Assembly: GCA_905234835.1 (NCBI GenBank)
Contig: CAJOIZ010000003.1
Location: 1-64,000, forward strand
DNA: 64,000 nucleotides
Reading direction: 5' to 3'
Origin: Paludibacteraceae bacterium
GTDB taxonomy: Bacteria; Bacteroidota; Bacteroidia; Bacteroidales; Paludibacteraceae
Of this stretch, positions 17,143 to 29,500 are shown piece after piece; position 1 is the stretch's first letter, and every line of letters begins with the position of its first letter. Both the position numbers and the translations under genes were made by a program. The notes below the pieces were generated by a model. That model did no database searches. It saw only the letters and a program-made list of their open reading frames with translations, and was not told the origin of the DNA.

Positions 17143-17820
17143 TTATTCTTCTGTTCGTTGTCCCTGTGCGTTGTAAATCAGTCCGTTATGCCGGATCTTC
17201 AGCGTGCCGTTGTCTATGAACTTCTCTGCGGTTGCCGTACTATCCGTTTCTTCTATACCGCTGGGAGCTTGCGGATTGCTGAAATAAGCTATGTAGGTTC
17301 TGTCACCGTCAGCAGGCACTATCCGGATACGGTCGGTCACACCATCGTCCCATCCCGTGAACTTAAACCCTGTTGTTTCGTCCTCCGAGGCAATGAGCTG
17401 CACCTTCGAGCCGCAGTTCACTGAACCTGCCACATCAATGAAGATGTCGCCTACGCCGCATCGTATGAGCGCACGACCTGCATCGGCAGGCATCACCTGT
17501 GCCTCAATCGTGTACTGGACAATCTGGAACCGGGCATATATGGTCAGCGGCTCCGTTCCCACCGTTAGACGGTCGTTCTCCATCATGCCTCCGATGCACT
17601 GCCATTCTGCAAACACACTGCATTCGCTTTTCGGTGTGCTGATGAATGTCAACTGCGTGCCTTGCGCAAGGTCGTAAGGCGTGTCGGAAGCGGGATACTG
17701 ATTCCCCTTCCCGTCTGTGGCGACCACCGAACCGAAATTGGGCTTCACAATCCGCACCGGAATGGCCATCGACGTGAGGGCGAAGACTGACATCAAGTAT
17801 ATTGCGATTGTTCTCTTCAT
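17143..17820 (-). CDS. Small secreted InlB-repeat-like protein with YNAQGQ tail
   Basis: 225 residues. A signal peptide (YLMSVFALTSMAIPV) is followed by two beta-repeats of the divergent InlB type (SVFAEWQCIGG..., FKFTGWDDGVTDRIRI...YIAYFS). The tail is KFIDNGTLKIRHNGLIYNAQ. It starts 20 bp after the M6 protease stop and is clearly co-transcribed. It looks like a one-to-two-repeat miniature of that protein's repeat region. Confidence 0.8.
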   Translation of the reverse strand: MKRTIAIYLMSVFALTSMAIPVRIVKPNFGSVVATDGKGNQYPASDTPYDLAQGTQLTFISTPKSECSVFAEWQCIGGMMENDRLTVGTEPLTIYARFQIVQYTIEAQVMPADAGRALIRCGVGDIFIDVAGSVNCGSKVQLIASEDETTGFKFTGWDDGVTDRIRIVPADGDRTYIAYFSNPQAPSGIEETDSTATAEKFIDNGTLKIRHNGLIYNAQGQRTEE

Positions 17821-17840
17821 CTGTTCTTCTTGTTGGTCTC

Positions 17841-20800
17841 TTATTCAGCTGTCAGGTCAGGCATAGTGTTCTCTGTTATCTGTCCGTCTGACGACATAAT
17901 CCTTATTCTTCGAATCGGAGCATTCGCCGCCCCCGGTATATAGAAATAGGCGCGGAAGGCATTGAGGTACATTCCGAGTTCCGCGTTGGGATAATAGACT
18001 TTGTTGTCGCGGAAAGCCACTACCGACTTGCCCATGTTCATTAGATGCACGGGACGAACTACGGCACGGAACTCTACGGTTCCGCCTTTTAGGGTCTTGC
18101 CCTCAAACCGGCGCATCGTCACGTTCTTGAAGAACGGATTGACGATGGTATCGGAGGCAAGAATTAAGTACGGGACACCCGCCTTGATCTCTGTGGCGAA
18201 CGTGAAGGTCAGTGTCAGCCCCTCGTCGGCATCGCCGGTGGCTTTCACGAACTGCAAGACGCTACCGCATAAGTCCGTACCCACGATATCAGGTACGTCG
18301 AACGGCAAACAGAAGGTGGAGTAGGTGTTTGACTTGATTGTGCGCTGGATAACTACCAGACCGACTTTCGCGTCCACGTAGTCCGCCATACTATTGTAGT
18401 ACAGACTATCGCCGTCCTCGCGGATGGACAGATAAGGTATGTCGTCACGTGCGAAGAGGGCTGTCAGTTGGGTTTCGCCTGTCATAATGACCGTGCGCGG
18501 GTTGTCCTTCACGCTGTCGTTCCAGCAGACGAAATGGCAGTTGACGGAAGGTGATGCATAGAGTTGTACAGCCGTTTCATAATCCAATTGCGTCTCGTTG
18601 TCAAGCAATTGTCCGTTAGATGTGGCGACCACCGTTCCTTTGTCGCTTGGCGATGCAGACACCTGCAACAAGTACTGTCTGCGACTGAACTGCGCCGACA
18701 GAAGGGTGTCCTGTGTCAGTATGATTGTGCGCGGATTGGTTGTTGTGCCATCGCTCCATTGGTCAAACTGCCATCCTTCCGAAGGCACCGTGGTGGCTTG
18801 GACGGCGCTCTCAAAGTCCGCTTTCTCTCCGCTCAGCAGGGCGTTTCCGTTGACGGTCAGCTGCACTTCGCCTTTTCCTACAGGTAGAGACTCTGTCCGC
18901 ACGGTATATTGTTCGCGAACCATCACGGCGGTTATGCCGACAGCCGCTGTTACAGTTACGGTACGTGGATTGACGGTCTCGCCGTCGCTCCATCCCGCAA
19001 AACGCCAACCTGCAATAGGTGTCGCCTCAAACACCGCTGCCGTTTCGTAAGCCAGCAGGCTGCCGTTCGCCTGCTCCTTGTCGTCAACGGTCATTTTCAC
19101 CGTGCCTTTGTCGGCAGGACTGACCGCAGATGTCACCACATATGACTTGCGGCCTATAACGGCGGTAAGTGCTGTATTGTCAGACATCGTGACAATTCGC
19201 GGATTCGACTTGTCGCCGTCGCTCCATTGCTCAAACTGCCAGCCTTCTGTGGGCGATACGGACAGACTCAATTCGGTTTCATAGGGTATGGCATCCGTAT
19301 TGAAGTCTGCTCCGTCTTGTGCGGTGACAGAAACGTCTGCTTTTCCTTCAGGGTCAACGGATATAGTCAACGAATACGTCTCACGCACAAAGTACGCCGT
19401 CATTTCCACATTCTCTTTGACCAATATGTTGCGCGGGTTCTGTGTCCCGTTGTCACTCCAGCGGTCAAACCGCCATCCCTTTACGGCTTTTGCCTGCAAG
19501 GTCACTGTCTTGCCGTACTCCGCTTTTGAGCCGTTTTCCATCGTATTGCCATCCGCCGTAATGATTACACTGCCTTTGTTGTCAGGACTGCAGGATAAAT
19601 TGACGAGATGGCTCCGTTTCTTCCATACCGCTTCCAGTACGTAGTCTTGTTTGCCAATCAGTATTGAATAAACGCCTTCGTTACTTGTCACTTTGGATGC
19701 GTCCTTGCCGCTCCATCCAGTCAGTTCGTAACCGGTGTCGGGTTGAGGAATCAGCACGACGGACGTACCCTCCTCGAATGTGCCGGTGTTGATACTCTCT
19801 TTCTTGTCGGCGGATCGGAGTGCAACTTGTCCGTATGAGGAGGCGGCAACTGTTATTGTGTGTATCTCCGGCTTGGGAACAACGTATGAGAAGAATGCGG
19901 TCAGCGAAAGATTGTCCGTCAGCGTTATGGTGCGTGGGTTGGTCATATCGCCGTCGCTCCAGCCGTCAAAGCGGTAACTTTTGGCAGGTATCGCCTCATA
20001 GACTACTTGTGTCTCGTACGGCAGAGCCGTTCCGTTGGTTATTGCCTTCGAGTCAACGGTCATTTTGACCGTTCCGTCATTGGTGGGACTGGCTGCCACC
20101 GATACGGTAAACTGTCTGCGGCTGACTTGGGCGGTCAGCGAGCAGTCGCCCGTTATATTATAGGTACGCGGGTTGTCCTTGTTCCCGTCATCCCACTGGT
20201 CAAACTTCCACCCTTGTACGGGTCGGACGAACATTGTTATGTTTGTTTCGTAAGGAACGGCTTTGGTATCGGCTATCGGGCTTCCATTGACTGTCGCGTC
20301 AATCTGGGCTTTGCCATCAGGGGTGACGACTGTCGTGAGAGTGTAACCCTTGCGTGAGAAATAGGCAGTTAGACGGATATCGTCAGTAACTTGTAGGGCT
20401 CTCGGATTAGCGGTTTCGTTGTCGTTCCAGCGTGTGAAAGTCCATCCGTCCGCGCCTGTAGCTGTTAAGGTTACCTGAGTCTGGAAGGATACGGAGCTGC
20501 CGTTCTCGATCTCCTTGTCACCTGCCTTGATGACCGTGCTGCCGCTGCCGTTCGGACTGTTTTCAATTGTTATCGTATAATTGCGCTTTTCCCATTGTGC
20601 CTCTAATTGGTAGTCCTGTCTGCCGATGACAATGGAATATACATTGTTGTTGAATACGACTTGCGAAGCGTCCTGACCGGTCCAGCCTGCAAACTGCCAA
20701 CCCGTTGCTGATTCAGGGGTCAGTACGACTGTTACCCCTTCCTGATAGGTTCCTGTGTTGATGCACTCTTTGGTGTTGATTGAACGCAGACGCACTTGTC

Positions 20801-23132
20801 CGTAGACGGAGGACGTTATGGTGATACTATGGTTTTCGGGTTTTGGAATGACATATGAGAACAAGGCGGTCAGTAGCGTGTCGCTCGTGACGGTGATGGT
20901 GCGAGGATTGGTCATGTCGCCATCGCTCCACCCGTCAAAACGGTAGTTATCCCCGGCGGTAGCCTCAAATGTGACCTGCGTCATATAGGGAATGGATGAT
21001 CCATCCGTCAGCGTGTTGCCGCCCATGCGGATGGTGACACCACCTTTGCCAGCAGGCGAGCAGGCGCTGTGCACCTCGCACGACTGACGGGTGAACGATG
21101 CACTAACTGCAAGGTCGTTCTGTCCCATTGTCAGGAGATGAGTGTTGTATGAAGACTGAATCAGGGAAGCGTTCTTCCCGCCCCACTGGTCGAACAGCCA
21201 CCCCTTGTCTGGCGATGGGAGGAGTTGCACAGACGTGCCTTCGCTGTATGACCCCGTGTTGGTCTTGGAGTTGTAGCCGGCGGCCAGCAACGTGACCGAC
21301 CCGCCTTCCGAACAACTAACCTGTAGTGTGTGTTGTATTGGCTCGGTAGCACTGACCTTGAAATCGCCAACCAGACGGTAGGTGTTGAATTCGTTCATCG
21401 TCAGCGATAGGTCTATATGGTATAGGTTCTGCCCGTTGATGGTCACTTTCCCACTTACTCCCACTGGGGGCATACGGACACCACCTTGTTCTATGTAACT
21501 ATCGGCAAGGGAGATGTTGGTTGAGGTGTAATTACCTGCATAGACGGACGACAGAACTTTCACCTTTGCCTTGTAACTCTCTCCGTTGCCGTCCTTGAAT
21601 GATCCGAATACAATGTACGATGGCGATGAAACTGTAGTCAGGTCGTCTAACGACAATACCGACTCTGCAGTCAGCAAGACCGTTTTCGGTGTGCGGTTAT
21701 AGATGAAGTTGACCTGCTGGTTCTCCTCCGTAATGTCGCTCAGTGTCCTGTTCTGGGTTATCTGGCGGAAAGTCACTCCCATCTTGCCTGGGTAGGAGTC
21801 GCTTGATGTGCCAAGGTCAGTGGTTGAACCAGTGGCGGACAGCAGCGTATAGCGTGGTGAATAGGCGGTGTTGTTGGGGTTGTTGTTGCTCCAGTTGCTT
21901 TTGTTGTATTTCACTTGCCATACCAACAGCCCGTGTCCCGGCAGGTAGCGGTCCCAGCCTACTCGCTCGCGGCATTCCACATAATATACCGTTTCCTCCG
22001 TGCGTGCAGGAGCGAGTTTGCCGGATGTGGTGACTTGACAAGTGGTGTACTCCTCCGTTCCTATCGGATTAAGGGTAACGCGCTGCTCCTGCGCACCCAA
22101 GTTGGCTGGGGTGTGCCAGCCTATGTAGTAGCGGTCGAACGCGCTGTAGTTGGGCGGTGTCTTACTTTCGTTCAGGTAACTGCCAACATCCATTATTGAC
22201 CAGTAGCGCGGCGTGAGACGGTTGGAATAATTTATGCCTGACTTGGTGTCGTAATAGTCGGGCAGTCCGATAACGTGACCGAACTCGTGGCAGAACGTGC
22301 CTATGCCTGCACGCTTGCCGGTGCGGCCGTTCTTCTCAGCCGCGCAGGCGTAGTTGTCTATGTACAGCCCGTCCACAATGCACGTTTTCTTGGCACCGGT
22401 ACGGACGTACCAATTGTGGGGCCATATGCTCTCCGCCGGACCGCCGTCGGCTTCGCCTTTGTCGGCAAAGATGATGAACACAAAATCCACCGTTCCGTCG
22501 TGGTTGTTGTCGTAGAGAGTGAAATCAACCCCTGCCTCGTCCGCTTTGATGCAGGCGTCTATAGCCATCTGCGCGGTGTTCACGTCCAGTCTGCTGCCGT
22601 TGTTGGCGCCGTAATAGGCACGGGGCTGGTCAAGGGTGACAGGACCGAACACATCAAACTGTGGGGCATACTGACCATCCGACTGGTCGATGAAATAACG
22701 GCGTGCTGAACCGGTCGCGTCCTCATACGTGTAATTGTCGCCGTTCAGCATCTCGTACATGCCCTCTGGACTGTTGGAGGCATCGAAAGAAATGTCCGAA
22801 TAATTGACCAGAATGACCAGCCCTCGTGGAGCGAGATTAATATCTCCTATCCGCCTCGGACGCTGCATCAGCGGGGACGCGTTGCGGCGGCGGGTTATCT
22901 GCTGCCTGCTCTCGTTTGGATTAAGTTGCTGCCAGTAACCGTCCGAATCCAGTTCGTAAACGATACCGTCCCTGTCTTCGTAGTGCCGCTCGTATTCATC
23001 GCCAACGATGCACAACTCGACGGACGTGCCGTCAGGCTGCCAGAACACTTGCCAGTATTCATCGGCAGGCACGGCTCGTAGTGAGACTGTCATTGCAAGC
23101 AAAACGAGTATCAATGCGAATGGTCTTTTCAT
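17841..23132 (-). CDS. Secreted M6-family metalloprotease with InlB-like repeats
   Basis: About 1763 residues from ATG 23132 (MKRPFALILVLLAMTVSL signal peptide, GGAG upstream). The longer track ORF from 23216 crosses the promoter. Residues 90-480 form an M6/immune-inhibitor-A-like domain with the zinc motif CHEFGHVIGLPDYYD near residue 280 (HExxH..G..D). From about 600 to 1550 run about twelve repeats of 70-90 residues of the type GWxFDxWSDGxxxNPRTI, the divergent InlB B-repeat. The shared module (STFCLPFDVPD...NKVYYPNAELG...FRAYFYIPG) ends the protein, but the YNAQGQ tail is missing. Likely a large surface protease. Confidence 0.88.
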   Translation of the reverse strand: MKRPFALILVLLAMTVSLRAVPADEYWQVFWQPDGTSVELCIVGDEYERHYEDRDGIVYELDSDGYWQQLNPNESRQQITRRRNASPLMQRPRRIGDINLAPRGLVILVNYSDISFDASNSPEGMYEMLNGDNYTYEDATGSARRYFIDQSDGQYAPQFDVFGPVTLDQPRAYYGANNGSRLDVNTAQMAIDACIKADEAGVDFTLYDNNHDGTVDFVFIIFADKGEADGGPAESIWPHNWYVRTGAKKTCIVDGLYIDNYACAAEKNGRTGKRAGIGTFCHEFGHVIGLPDYYDTKSGINYSNRLTPRYWSIMDVGSYLNESKTPPNYSAFDRYYIGWHTPANLGAQEQRVTLNPIGTEEYTTCQVTTSGKLAPARTEETVYYVECRERVGWDRYLPGHGLLVWQVKYNKSNWSNNNPNNTAYSPRYTLLSATGSTTDLGTSSDSYPGKMGVTFRQITQNRTLSDITEENQQVNFIYNRTPKTVLLTAESVLSLDDLTTVSSPSYIVFGSFKDGNGESYKAKVKVLSSVYAGNYTSTNISLADSYIEQGGVRMPPVGVSGKVTINGQNLYHIDLSLTMNEFNTYRLVGDFKVSATEPIQHTLQVSCSEGGSVTLLAAGYNSKTNTGSYSEGTSVQLLPSPDKGWLFDQWGGKNASLIQSSYNTHLLTMGQNDLAVSASFTRQSCEVHSACSPAGKGGVTIRMGGNTLTDGSSIPYMTQVTFEATAGDNYRFDGWSDGDMTNPRTITVTSDTLLTALFSYVIPKPENHSITITSSVYGQVRLRSINTKECINTGTYQEGVTVVLTPESATGWQFAGWTGQDASQVVFNNNVYSIVIGRQDYQLEAQWEKRNYTITIENSPNGSGSTVIKAGDKEIENGSSVSFQTQVTLTATGADGWTFTRWNDNETANPRALQVTDDIRLTAYFSRKGYTLTTVVTPDGKAQIDATVNGSPIADTKAVPYETNITMFVRPVQGWKFDQWDDGNKDNPRTYNITGDCSLTAQVSRRQFTVSVAASPTNDGTVKMTVDSKAITNGTALPYETQVVYEAIPAKSYRFDGWSDGDMTNPRTITLTDNLSLTAFFSYVVPKPEIHTITVAASSYGQVALRSADKKESINTGTFEEGTSVVLIPQPDTGYELTGWSGKDASKVTSNEGVYSILIGKQDYVLEAVWKKRSHLVNLSCSPDNKGSVIITADGNTMENGSKAEYGKTVTLQAKAVKGWRFDRWSDNGTQNPRNILVKENVEMTAYFVRETYSLTISVDPEGKADVSVTAQDGADFNTDAIPYETELSLSVSPTEGWQFEQWSDGDKSNPRIVTMSDNTALTAVIGRKSYVVTSAVSPADKGTVKMTVDDKEQANGSLLAYETAAVFEATPIAGWRFAGWSDGETVNPRTVTVTAAVGITAVMVREQYTVRTESLPVGKGEVQLTVNGNALLSGEKADFESAVQATTVPSEGWQFDQWSDGTTTNPRTIILTQDTLLSAQFSRRQYLLQVSASPSDKGTVVATSNGQLLDNETQLDYETAVQLYASPSVNCHFVCWNDSVKDNPRTVIMTGETQLTALFARDDIPYLSIREDGDSLYYNSMADYVDAKVGLVVIQRTIKSNTYSTFCLPFDVPDIVGTDLCGSVLQFVKATGDADEGLTLTFTFATEIKAGVPYLILASDTIVNPFFKNVTMRRFEGKTLKGGTVEFRAVVRPVHLMNMGKSVVAFRDNKVYYPNAELGMYLNAFRAYFYIPGAANAPIRRIRIMSSDGQITENTMPDLTAE

Positions 23133-23186
23133 AGTCATTTCTCCTTTTGCAGAGAAAAATGTTTTCTCTTTGCATAGAGAACGCCG

Positions 23187-23194
23187 CAAAAGTA
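23187..23194 (-). promoter_or_regulatory. -7 box of the M6 protease gene
   Basis: CAAAAGTA on the plus strand reads TACTTTTG-CGGCG on the minus strand, 55 bp upstream of ATG 23132. It presumably drives the whole secreted-protein run down to 14372. Confidence 0.7.
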
Positions 23195-23442
23195 CGAACT
23201 TTTTGATGTTTTCCAAAATAATTTTGTTCTTTTTGTTGTTTTCCTGTGCTATCTTGTATTTTTCGGTGCGGATTATTGTTTAGTAAAAAAGAGTGAAAAT
23301 GGAGAAAAAATAGGATAAGGCTGTTGGATGAAGGAGCAGATAGAGGTTGGATAAGAGACAGAAAGGACAGTGTAAGGATAGTATGGCGAAGAAAAAAAGC
23401 AGAAAAATTAAAAAAAAAGTTGGCAGAATGATTATTATACAA

Positions 23443-23450
23443 TACTTTTG
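23443..23450 (+). promoter_or_regulatory. -7 box TACTTTTG of the 2203-aa protein gene
   Basis: TACTTTTG-CGCG is preceded at about 20 bp by GTTGGCAGAATG. The same TTGGCAGAATG occurs upstream of the tiny RNA promoter at 41566. The ATG at 23505 is 55 bp downstream. Confidence 0.7.
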
Positions 23451-23504
23451 CGCGCTTTACCCTGTTTATTTGTTTAGGGGTAAGTAACATTTTAAGTTAG
23501 AGCG

Positions 23505-26500
23505 ATGATTAGAACAAACTTTTTGACGTTTTCCAATAAGATATCCCATGTGTGTGTCCGTGTGGCGTGCTTGTTTGCTTTGTGGTGCGTTGCTGCCCTT
23601 CCTTTCTACGGACAGGAGCCGGAGGAAAAAATCAATACCACGGAAGGTACACGTTTCCTGATTGTTTTTCCGCGAATTACAGCTTCCAAATTCGTTGACC
23701 CTACCCTGCAGATGTATGTGATGGCCACGGCAAATGAGGCGGCGACGATTACGGTTAGACACAAAAATAGGAAAATGGGCGAAATCAGAATCCCTGCAGG
23801 TGGTGGTTTTGGTGCTGTAAAGATCGACAACAATTACTTGAGTTATGTGTTTGACGATGACAATGTATATCCACGTGGACTCACTGCGTTTTCCAATGAC
23901 GGCAAGACACCTTTTTCCTGTTATGCCTTTATCCAATCGGGACCGTTAGGCGCTTCCGCCCGTGATTACGCTTTGGCTATTCCGCAGAAAGCCTTGGGGC
24001 GCGAATATATGATTCAGACTTTCCCCACAGACGGTAAAAGTACGGAATTTGTCATTATGGCAACCGAGGACAATACGACCGTCCGCATCACACCGAGTGC
24101 TGCGACATCCACAGGTCAGGCTGCGGGAACTCCCTTTGTCCGGAAGTTGGCCAGGATGGAAAGCGTAATGATAGCCAGCAAGCAGAAAGTGAAGGATTCG
24201 TCGGACACGCTGGATATGTCCGGCTCGCTTATCTGTTCGAACAAACCGGTTGCGGTATTTGCTGCCAACGAAGCGACTAACATACCGTTTACGGATGCCT
24301 ATTCCGATGACTACACATTCGAACAAGTTCCGCCGCTCAACACGTATGGTAAACGTTTCTTTGTCGCACGACCAGACAAGTACGTAAAGAATATGGAATG
24401 CTGTGTTACGGCGTTGTATGACAATACAGAAGTGAAGGAAACCCGCTATAACGAGGAAACCGGCAAGACAACGACCGTTACGACTAAACTGAATGCTTAT
24501 CAGTCGCTTGCAAACCGTCTCGTTCTGACAGAGAAATTCTCCAATATCGTAATCGAAACGTCCCAGCCTGTCTTGTGTCATACTTATCTTACCAGTGCCT
24601 CCTACAACAGCGAATCGATTTATGATGAGAACGGAAAACTGATAGCAACCAACACGTGGGGCGACCCTGCCAACGCAATGCTGGTGCCGTGGGACCATCG
24701 TGTCAAGGATATGACTTTCCTTACTAATGCATTGCAGACAAAAGAGAATGCTATCCAGTACCACTATGTGCATGTGAACGTTCGCCAAAACGAGATTGGT
24801 TTGCTCCAGTTGGACGGTGAGACTGTCAGCAGCAGTCTGTTCAAAACGTATGGTGGGGATGCCAATATGGCGTATGCCATCATTCCTGTGGAGAAATTCG
24901 GCAAGCACCGTCTGACTACCACAGGGGAAGGCTTTACCGGTTATGTGTATGGCATTTCGGCGGATGCCACCGCCTATATGTACACGCTCGGTTATCGGCT
25001 GGATCTCCTGACAGACTCGCTCTATATCACCGACAATACTAACTATATGAGTCCGAAGTCATACGACTTGGAGCGTATGAAGAACGGTTGGTACCAGCGG
25101 CAGTTTGACGATTTTCCACCAGACCAGCCTCGGCTGGACACCGCCATTGTCTGTGACAGGTCGACACTCAACTTTGCCGTTGATTGTGACCACACCTATG
25201 ACAGCGTTGTATGGCAAGTGGATAAAATGACCAAACAGGGCAAACTGGAACGTGTCATCATACGAGAGGATTTCAAGTTCGCCAAGTTGAGCAAGTGGCA
25301 GCATCAGTTCGTCCAAGATCCGGATAAGGATCTGGAAGCCTCCAAGCGTGACCGTTACACCAACTATCAAGTGCATGCCATCCTACGGCAGCCGCGTATC
25401 ATCTGTCCCGATGAAATGCCGGTGTTTGACACGTTGACCACGGTGGTGCGCGTGATGCGTTCCTACGATGACACCATTCCGCGTGTCATCTGCGACGGTG
25501 CGCAAGTAGAATTCTTCTCCGATAAGTCTCACGTTGAAACCATAAATAGTCCTAACATTCCTCAAACCAGCGAACTGGGACTCCGCACAGAAAGGAAACC
25601 CACTGTCTTCATAGGCGACGCGTCTGTCACGGGCGAGGTGAAAGTGGATGACCAGACATACAAAATAGGACTCGGCAAGCATTTCTTCAAGCGCAAGTAT
25701 GAAACTGTGTCCGGTTGCGACTCCATCGTTACCTTCGCTGTCTATGTATGCAACATCCCCAACCCTGTCACGTTAAAGGATATGGTGCTGACGCACGACA
25801 AACCGAGCATCAAGTTTGAAGGCGGGGAGAACACGTTCTACAACGGCAAGACCATCGACAAACCGGGTGTATACACCGACCACCTGCGGACGGTGGGCTG
25901 TAACTGTGGCGGCTTGGAAGACCCCGAATTCCAAGGTTGCGACAGTACGGTCATACTAAAAGTGCATCTGCGTGATACGCTGACTACAAGTTTCTGCGAC
26001 CGGACCGATAATCCTGAACTGTACGGAGTGGACTGGAAGGATTACGTATGGAAAGGACACGAAAAAGTGTTCCCGGATGTAGCCAGTCAGGTCGCGGTAG
26101 GGGAGACAAAGAAATTCGTTGACGATAATAAGACAAAAGACGGTCTGGACAGTCTCTATGTGCTTTACCTGACCCGCAATAAGGTGACGGTAAAGGAATA
26201 CGCATTCACTATCCCCAATGGTTTCGCCTATACATGGGAGTACAGCGACGGCGATGTGACACGCACAATGGATATTCCTCCCGGACAAAATGAAACCAAG
26301 ACGTTCAATGCACGTATCAATTACGAGGGCGGTTGCCCGATGCTCTTCCACCTCACTCTGACTTGGATAGAGATGGAAGCGAAGATAGAAGAGAGAAGCG
26401 TCTGTCTGAACGATACCATTATGTATCGCGGCAAGATATATGCCGGTACCAACTGGCAGGACACCTACCCGAATGCTTCTTTCACACCAGTTGAAACGAG

Positions 26501-29500
26501 GGGGCTCGGCAGATTCCAGATAGAGGTAGAGACCGTTGATCTTGGCTCCTCCAAAATTACCTATTGGGTTGGTCTGACTGTCAATCCCATTTATGAGAAA
26601 GACAACAAGCGGTACTTGTGCGACAACGAGGTTATTGAACACAACGGCGAGTACTTTGCCGGTAGCAAAGCCGTAACCAATCTGCCTATCACGTTGCGAT
26701 TGAACAAACCGGAAACCCAGTATGACCGTAATATAGGCTCCGTACTCGGTTGCGACAGTATAGTCCATACCGTCTTCTATATGAGCGAATCCTATCGCAT
26801 TGAAACCTTTGACACTATCTGTAGCAACAGTGACTATGTGTGGGAGGGACATTCCAATTCAGGCCGTCCTATCTATGATACCGAAACGGGCGGACCGATC
26901 AATTTCGGTCACGGCCGTCTGTGGAACAACACTACCCCAAGGACCACATTCGTGCTGGCGGACAGTCTGCGCACCAAGTCCTGTCCTGAATGTCCGAAGA
27001 AGGGCTGCGACAGCGTGTATGTTCTCAACCTGACCGTGCTTCCATATTACTATCAAGAGATTGATGTCGATTTCTCGGAAGAGGAAGTGCTGGAGTGCGG
27101 TGGCGTGATTTACGGCGGAGCCAAAGCGACCAAACCGTATGATGTTCTCATTGACCAGGACCAGACCATAACGTGCAGTTACAAGCTCCGTACCGGCACG
27201 TACGAGTGTGACAGTATAGTGGTCAAGCACGTCCGCTTAGGAGAGGTAAAGCGCGACACGACTTACGTCTTCCTTGAAGGCGGCGAGGAGTACACGTGGC
27301 ACCGCACGATGGCAGATGGTACTGTCAAAGCCGTATGTACGCAAAAAGCCGTAGGCGGCGAGACAGTCTATTGCTATGACAGATACACGACCGCGCTTGG
27401 TTTCGACTCTATCTTTGTATTGGCGTTGTATGGTGCCCAGGACTATCATTTTGACGAGACCGATTCGATTTGTCAGGCAGACGGGACCTACGATTGGACA
27501 GGACACATGGGGTCTGATCATAACCTGCGTATCAATGGTCTGGCTGTCAAGGAGATCTCGCTTCGCGATTCGGGATGGGTTACCATACAGGATCGTCTGA
27601 AATCCATCAAGACGTATAAAGACCCGCACGGCGGACCGCCCACTACCACGTATACGGACAGTATCTACACGCTACGCTTGTACGTACGCCCTGTATTTAA
27701 CGAGGTGTTCAACAAGGACGTGGTTGTTTCCCGCGATACGCTTTGCTCCAATGAAACGTATGTATGGGAGCGTACCTTATATATAGGTAAGGACTACGAC
27801 GAGACGGCTAATCCTATTGATGCGTCATCGCCTTATTACGATGACATAGTCTATCTGACATCCAGCGACCTTGATGCGAACGGCTTCCTCAACCGCCAGA
27901 TACCGATGAAGACCGTGTTAGGGTGTGACTCTATCTTATCGCTCCACATCAAGTTCAATACGATAGGGCAGACATATCTCACTCCGCGAATAGGTGATAA
28001 TGATACCACATGGACCTTCGGGCACGGGAGCAACAGGCATACCGGCAAGGAGTATTTAGTGGACGACTACACGGACGAGACCCGCACCATACGCGAATAC
28101 TCATACGTAGATACCTTACAGACATCTGCCGGTTGTGACAGTATTCTCCATTGTGACCTCACTGTTCTGCCCACGTATCTCTTCTGGGATCCGGATGACA
28201 AGACGTGTACCACGGAGAAGTACGACTGGCGGGCAGAGTATACTGACAAGTTCCTGAACATCAACCTTATCCGAAAGGACTATTTCTATGACACTTTGAA
28301 GTCCGTTCAGTTCGGTGCCGACTCCATCCGTGCTCTCCATCTGGTTCATATCCCCGGTTATCTGGAAACGTCGGAGAAACAGTTGTGTAAGGATGCGGAA
28401 CTTCCGTGGCACGGTTTGGTGATTAAGTTCAAACCCGAGAACGAAGGAGATCTGTGGGTTAATTATGAGCAGCGTTTTACCGGTGTGGACGAGTGTGACA
28501 GTCTCTTCCAAGCCAGGGTTCAGTATTTCGATGTTTACAGTTTCCCTGTCAAAGAGGATGAGGTTTGCCGTTATCAACCTTACCATTGGATGACAGAAGA
28601 CGGTGTAGAACATACGAAAGGGCTACGTGATGAAAACGGAAAGAAACTGAAAGCCGTTCCTACCGACACCGTCGGATGGATTACCATCTACGACTCGCTT
28701 TCCACCGTCACCTGCAAGTGCGACTCCGTCTATACGCTTCGTCTGTTCGTCAATGACGCGGCACTCGACCGAGATTCTGTGACCATCTGTTCAGACGCTT
28801 CCTATACGTGGGACAGGAACGGCCGTACCTATGCTTACGATGCTGACACACTTGTCCGCGATACGTTCGTTGTGCTGAACGATGCCGCCTGCAATGATAC
28901 GAGTTTCCTCTACCTGAAGATTAACAAGGCATACCATTTCGTGGACGATACGGTAGTTGTCTGCGGCTTCGACCTGCCCTATACGTGGCCGGGACATTCG
29001 GACCGCATAGACCTATTGCCATCCGATGCAGAGAAATGGACGCAAGACAGGATCTTTGACCTTTGGGATAGGAACCAGACCGTATTAGGTTGCGACTCCG
29101 ACTACCATCACCCTGTTCGCGTGATGCCCGAACAAAAGACCTTCCTGTTCGATACCATCTGTCAGGGTGACACCTTGTACTTCCGCGACCATATACTGAC
29201 GCAAACAATCACCATAACCGATGAGGATAAGAACATCTATGGTTGTGACTCCAGCATCACGATGAATCTGTTAGTCATCCCGCCGACCGAGTTTACCGTG
29301 GTTGATATCCCTGCCATCTGTGCGGATGACAAGATCTTTGATGTTCACTTCGCATCGGTCGGCGAACCGGCTATCGCTTATTGTGTACGGTTTGACGAAC
29401 GGGCTCACTTGCAGAACTTCACGGATGTGAATTGGACAGCTATTCGTACCACAGATCGGACGCTGACCCTGCCGATGCCTGCGATTCCTGATCCTATGCA

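Noticed and set aside
25956-26852. 298-aa minus ORF inside the 2203-aa gene
   Set aside because: Antisense of the GCDS-repeat region; its regularity only mirrors the repeats.
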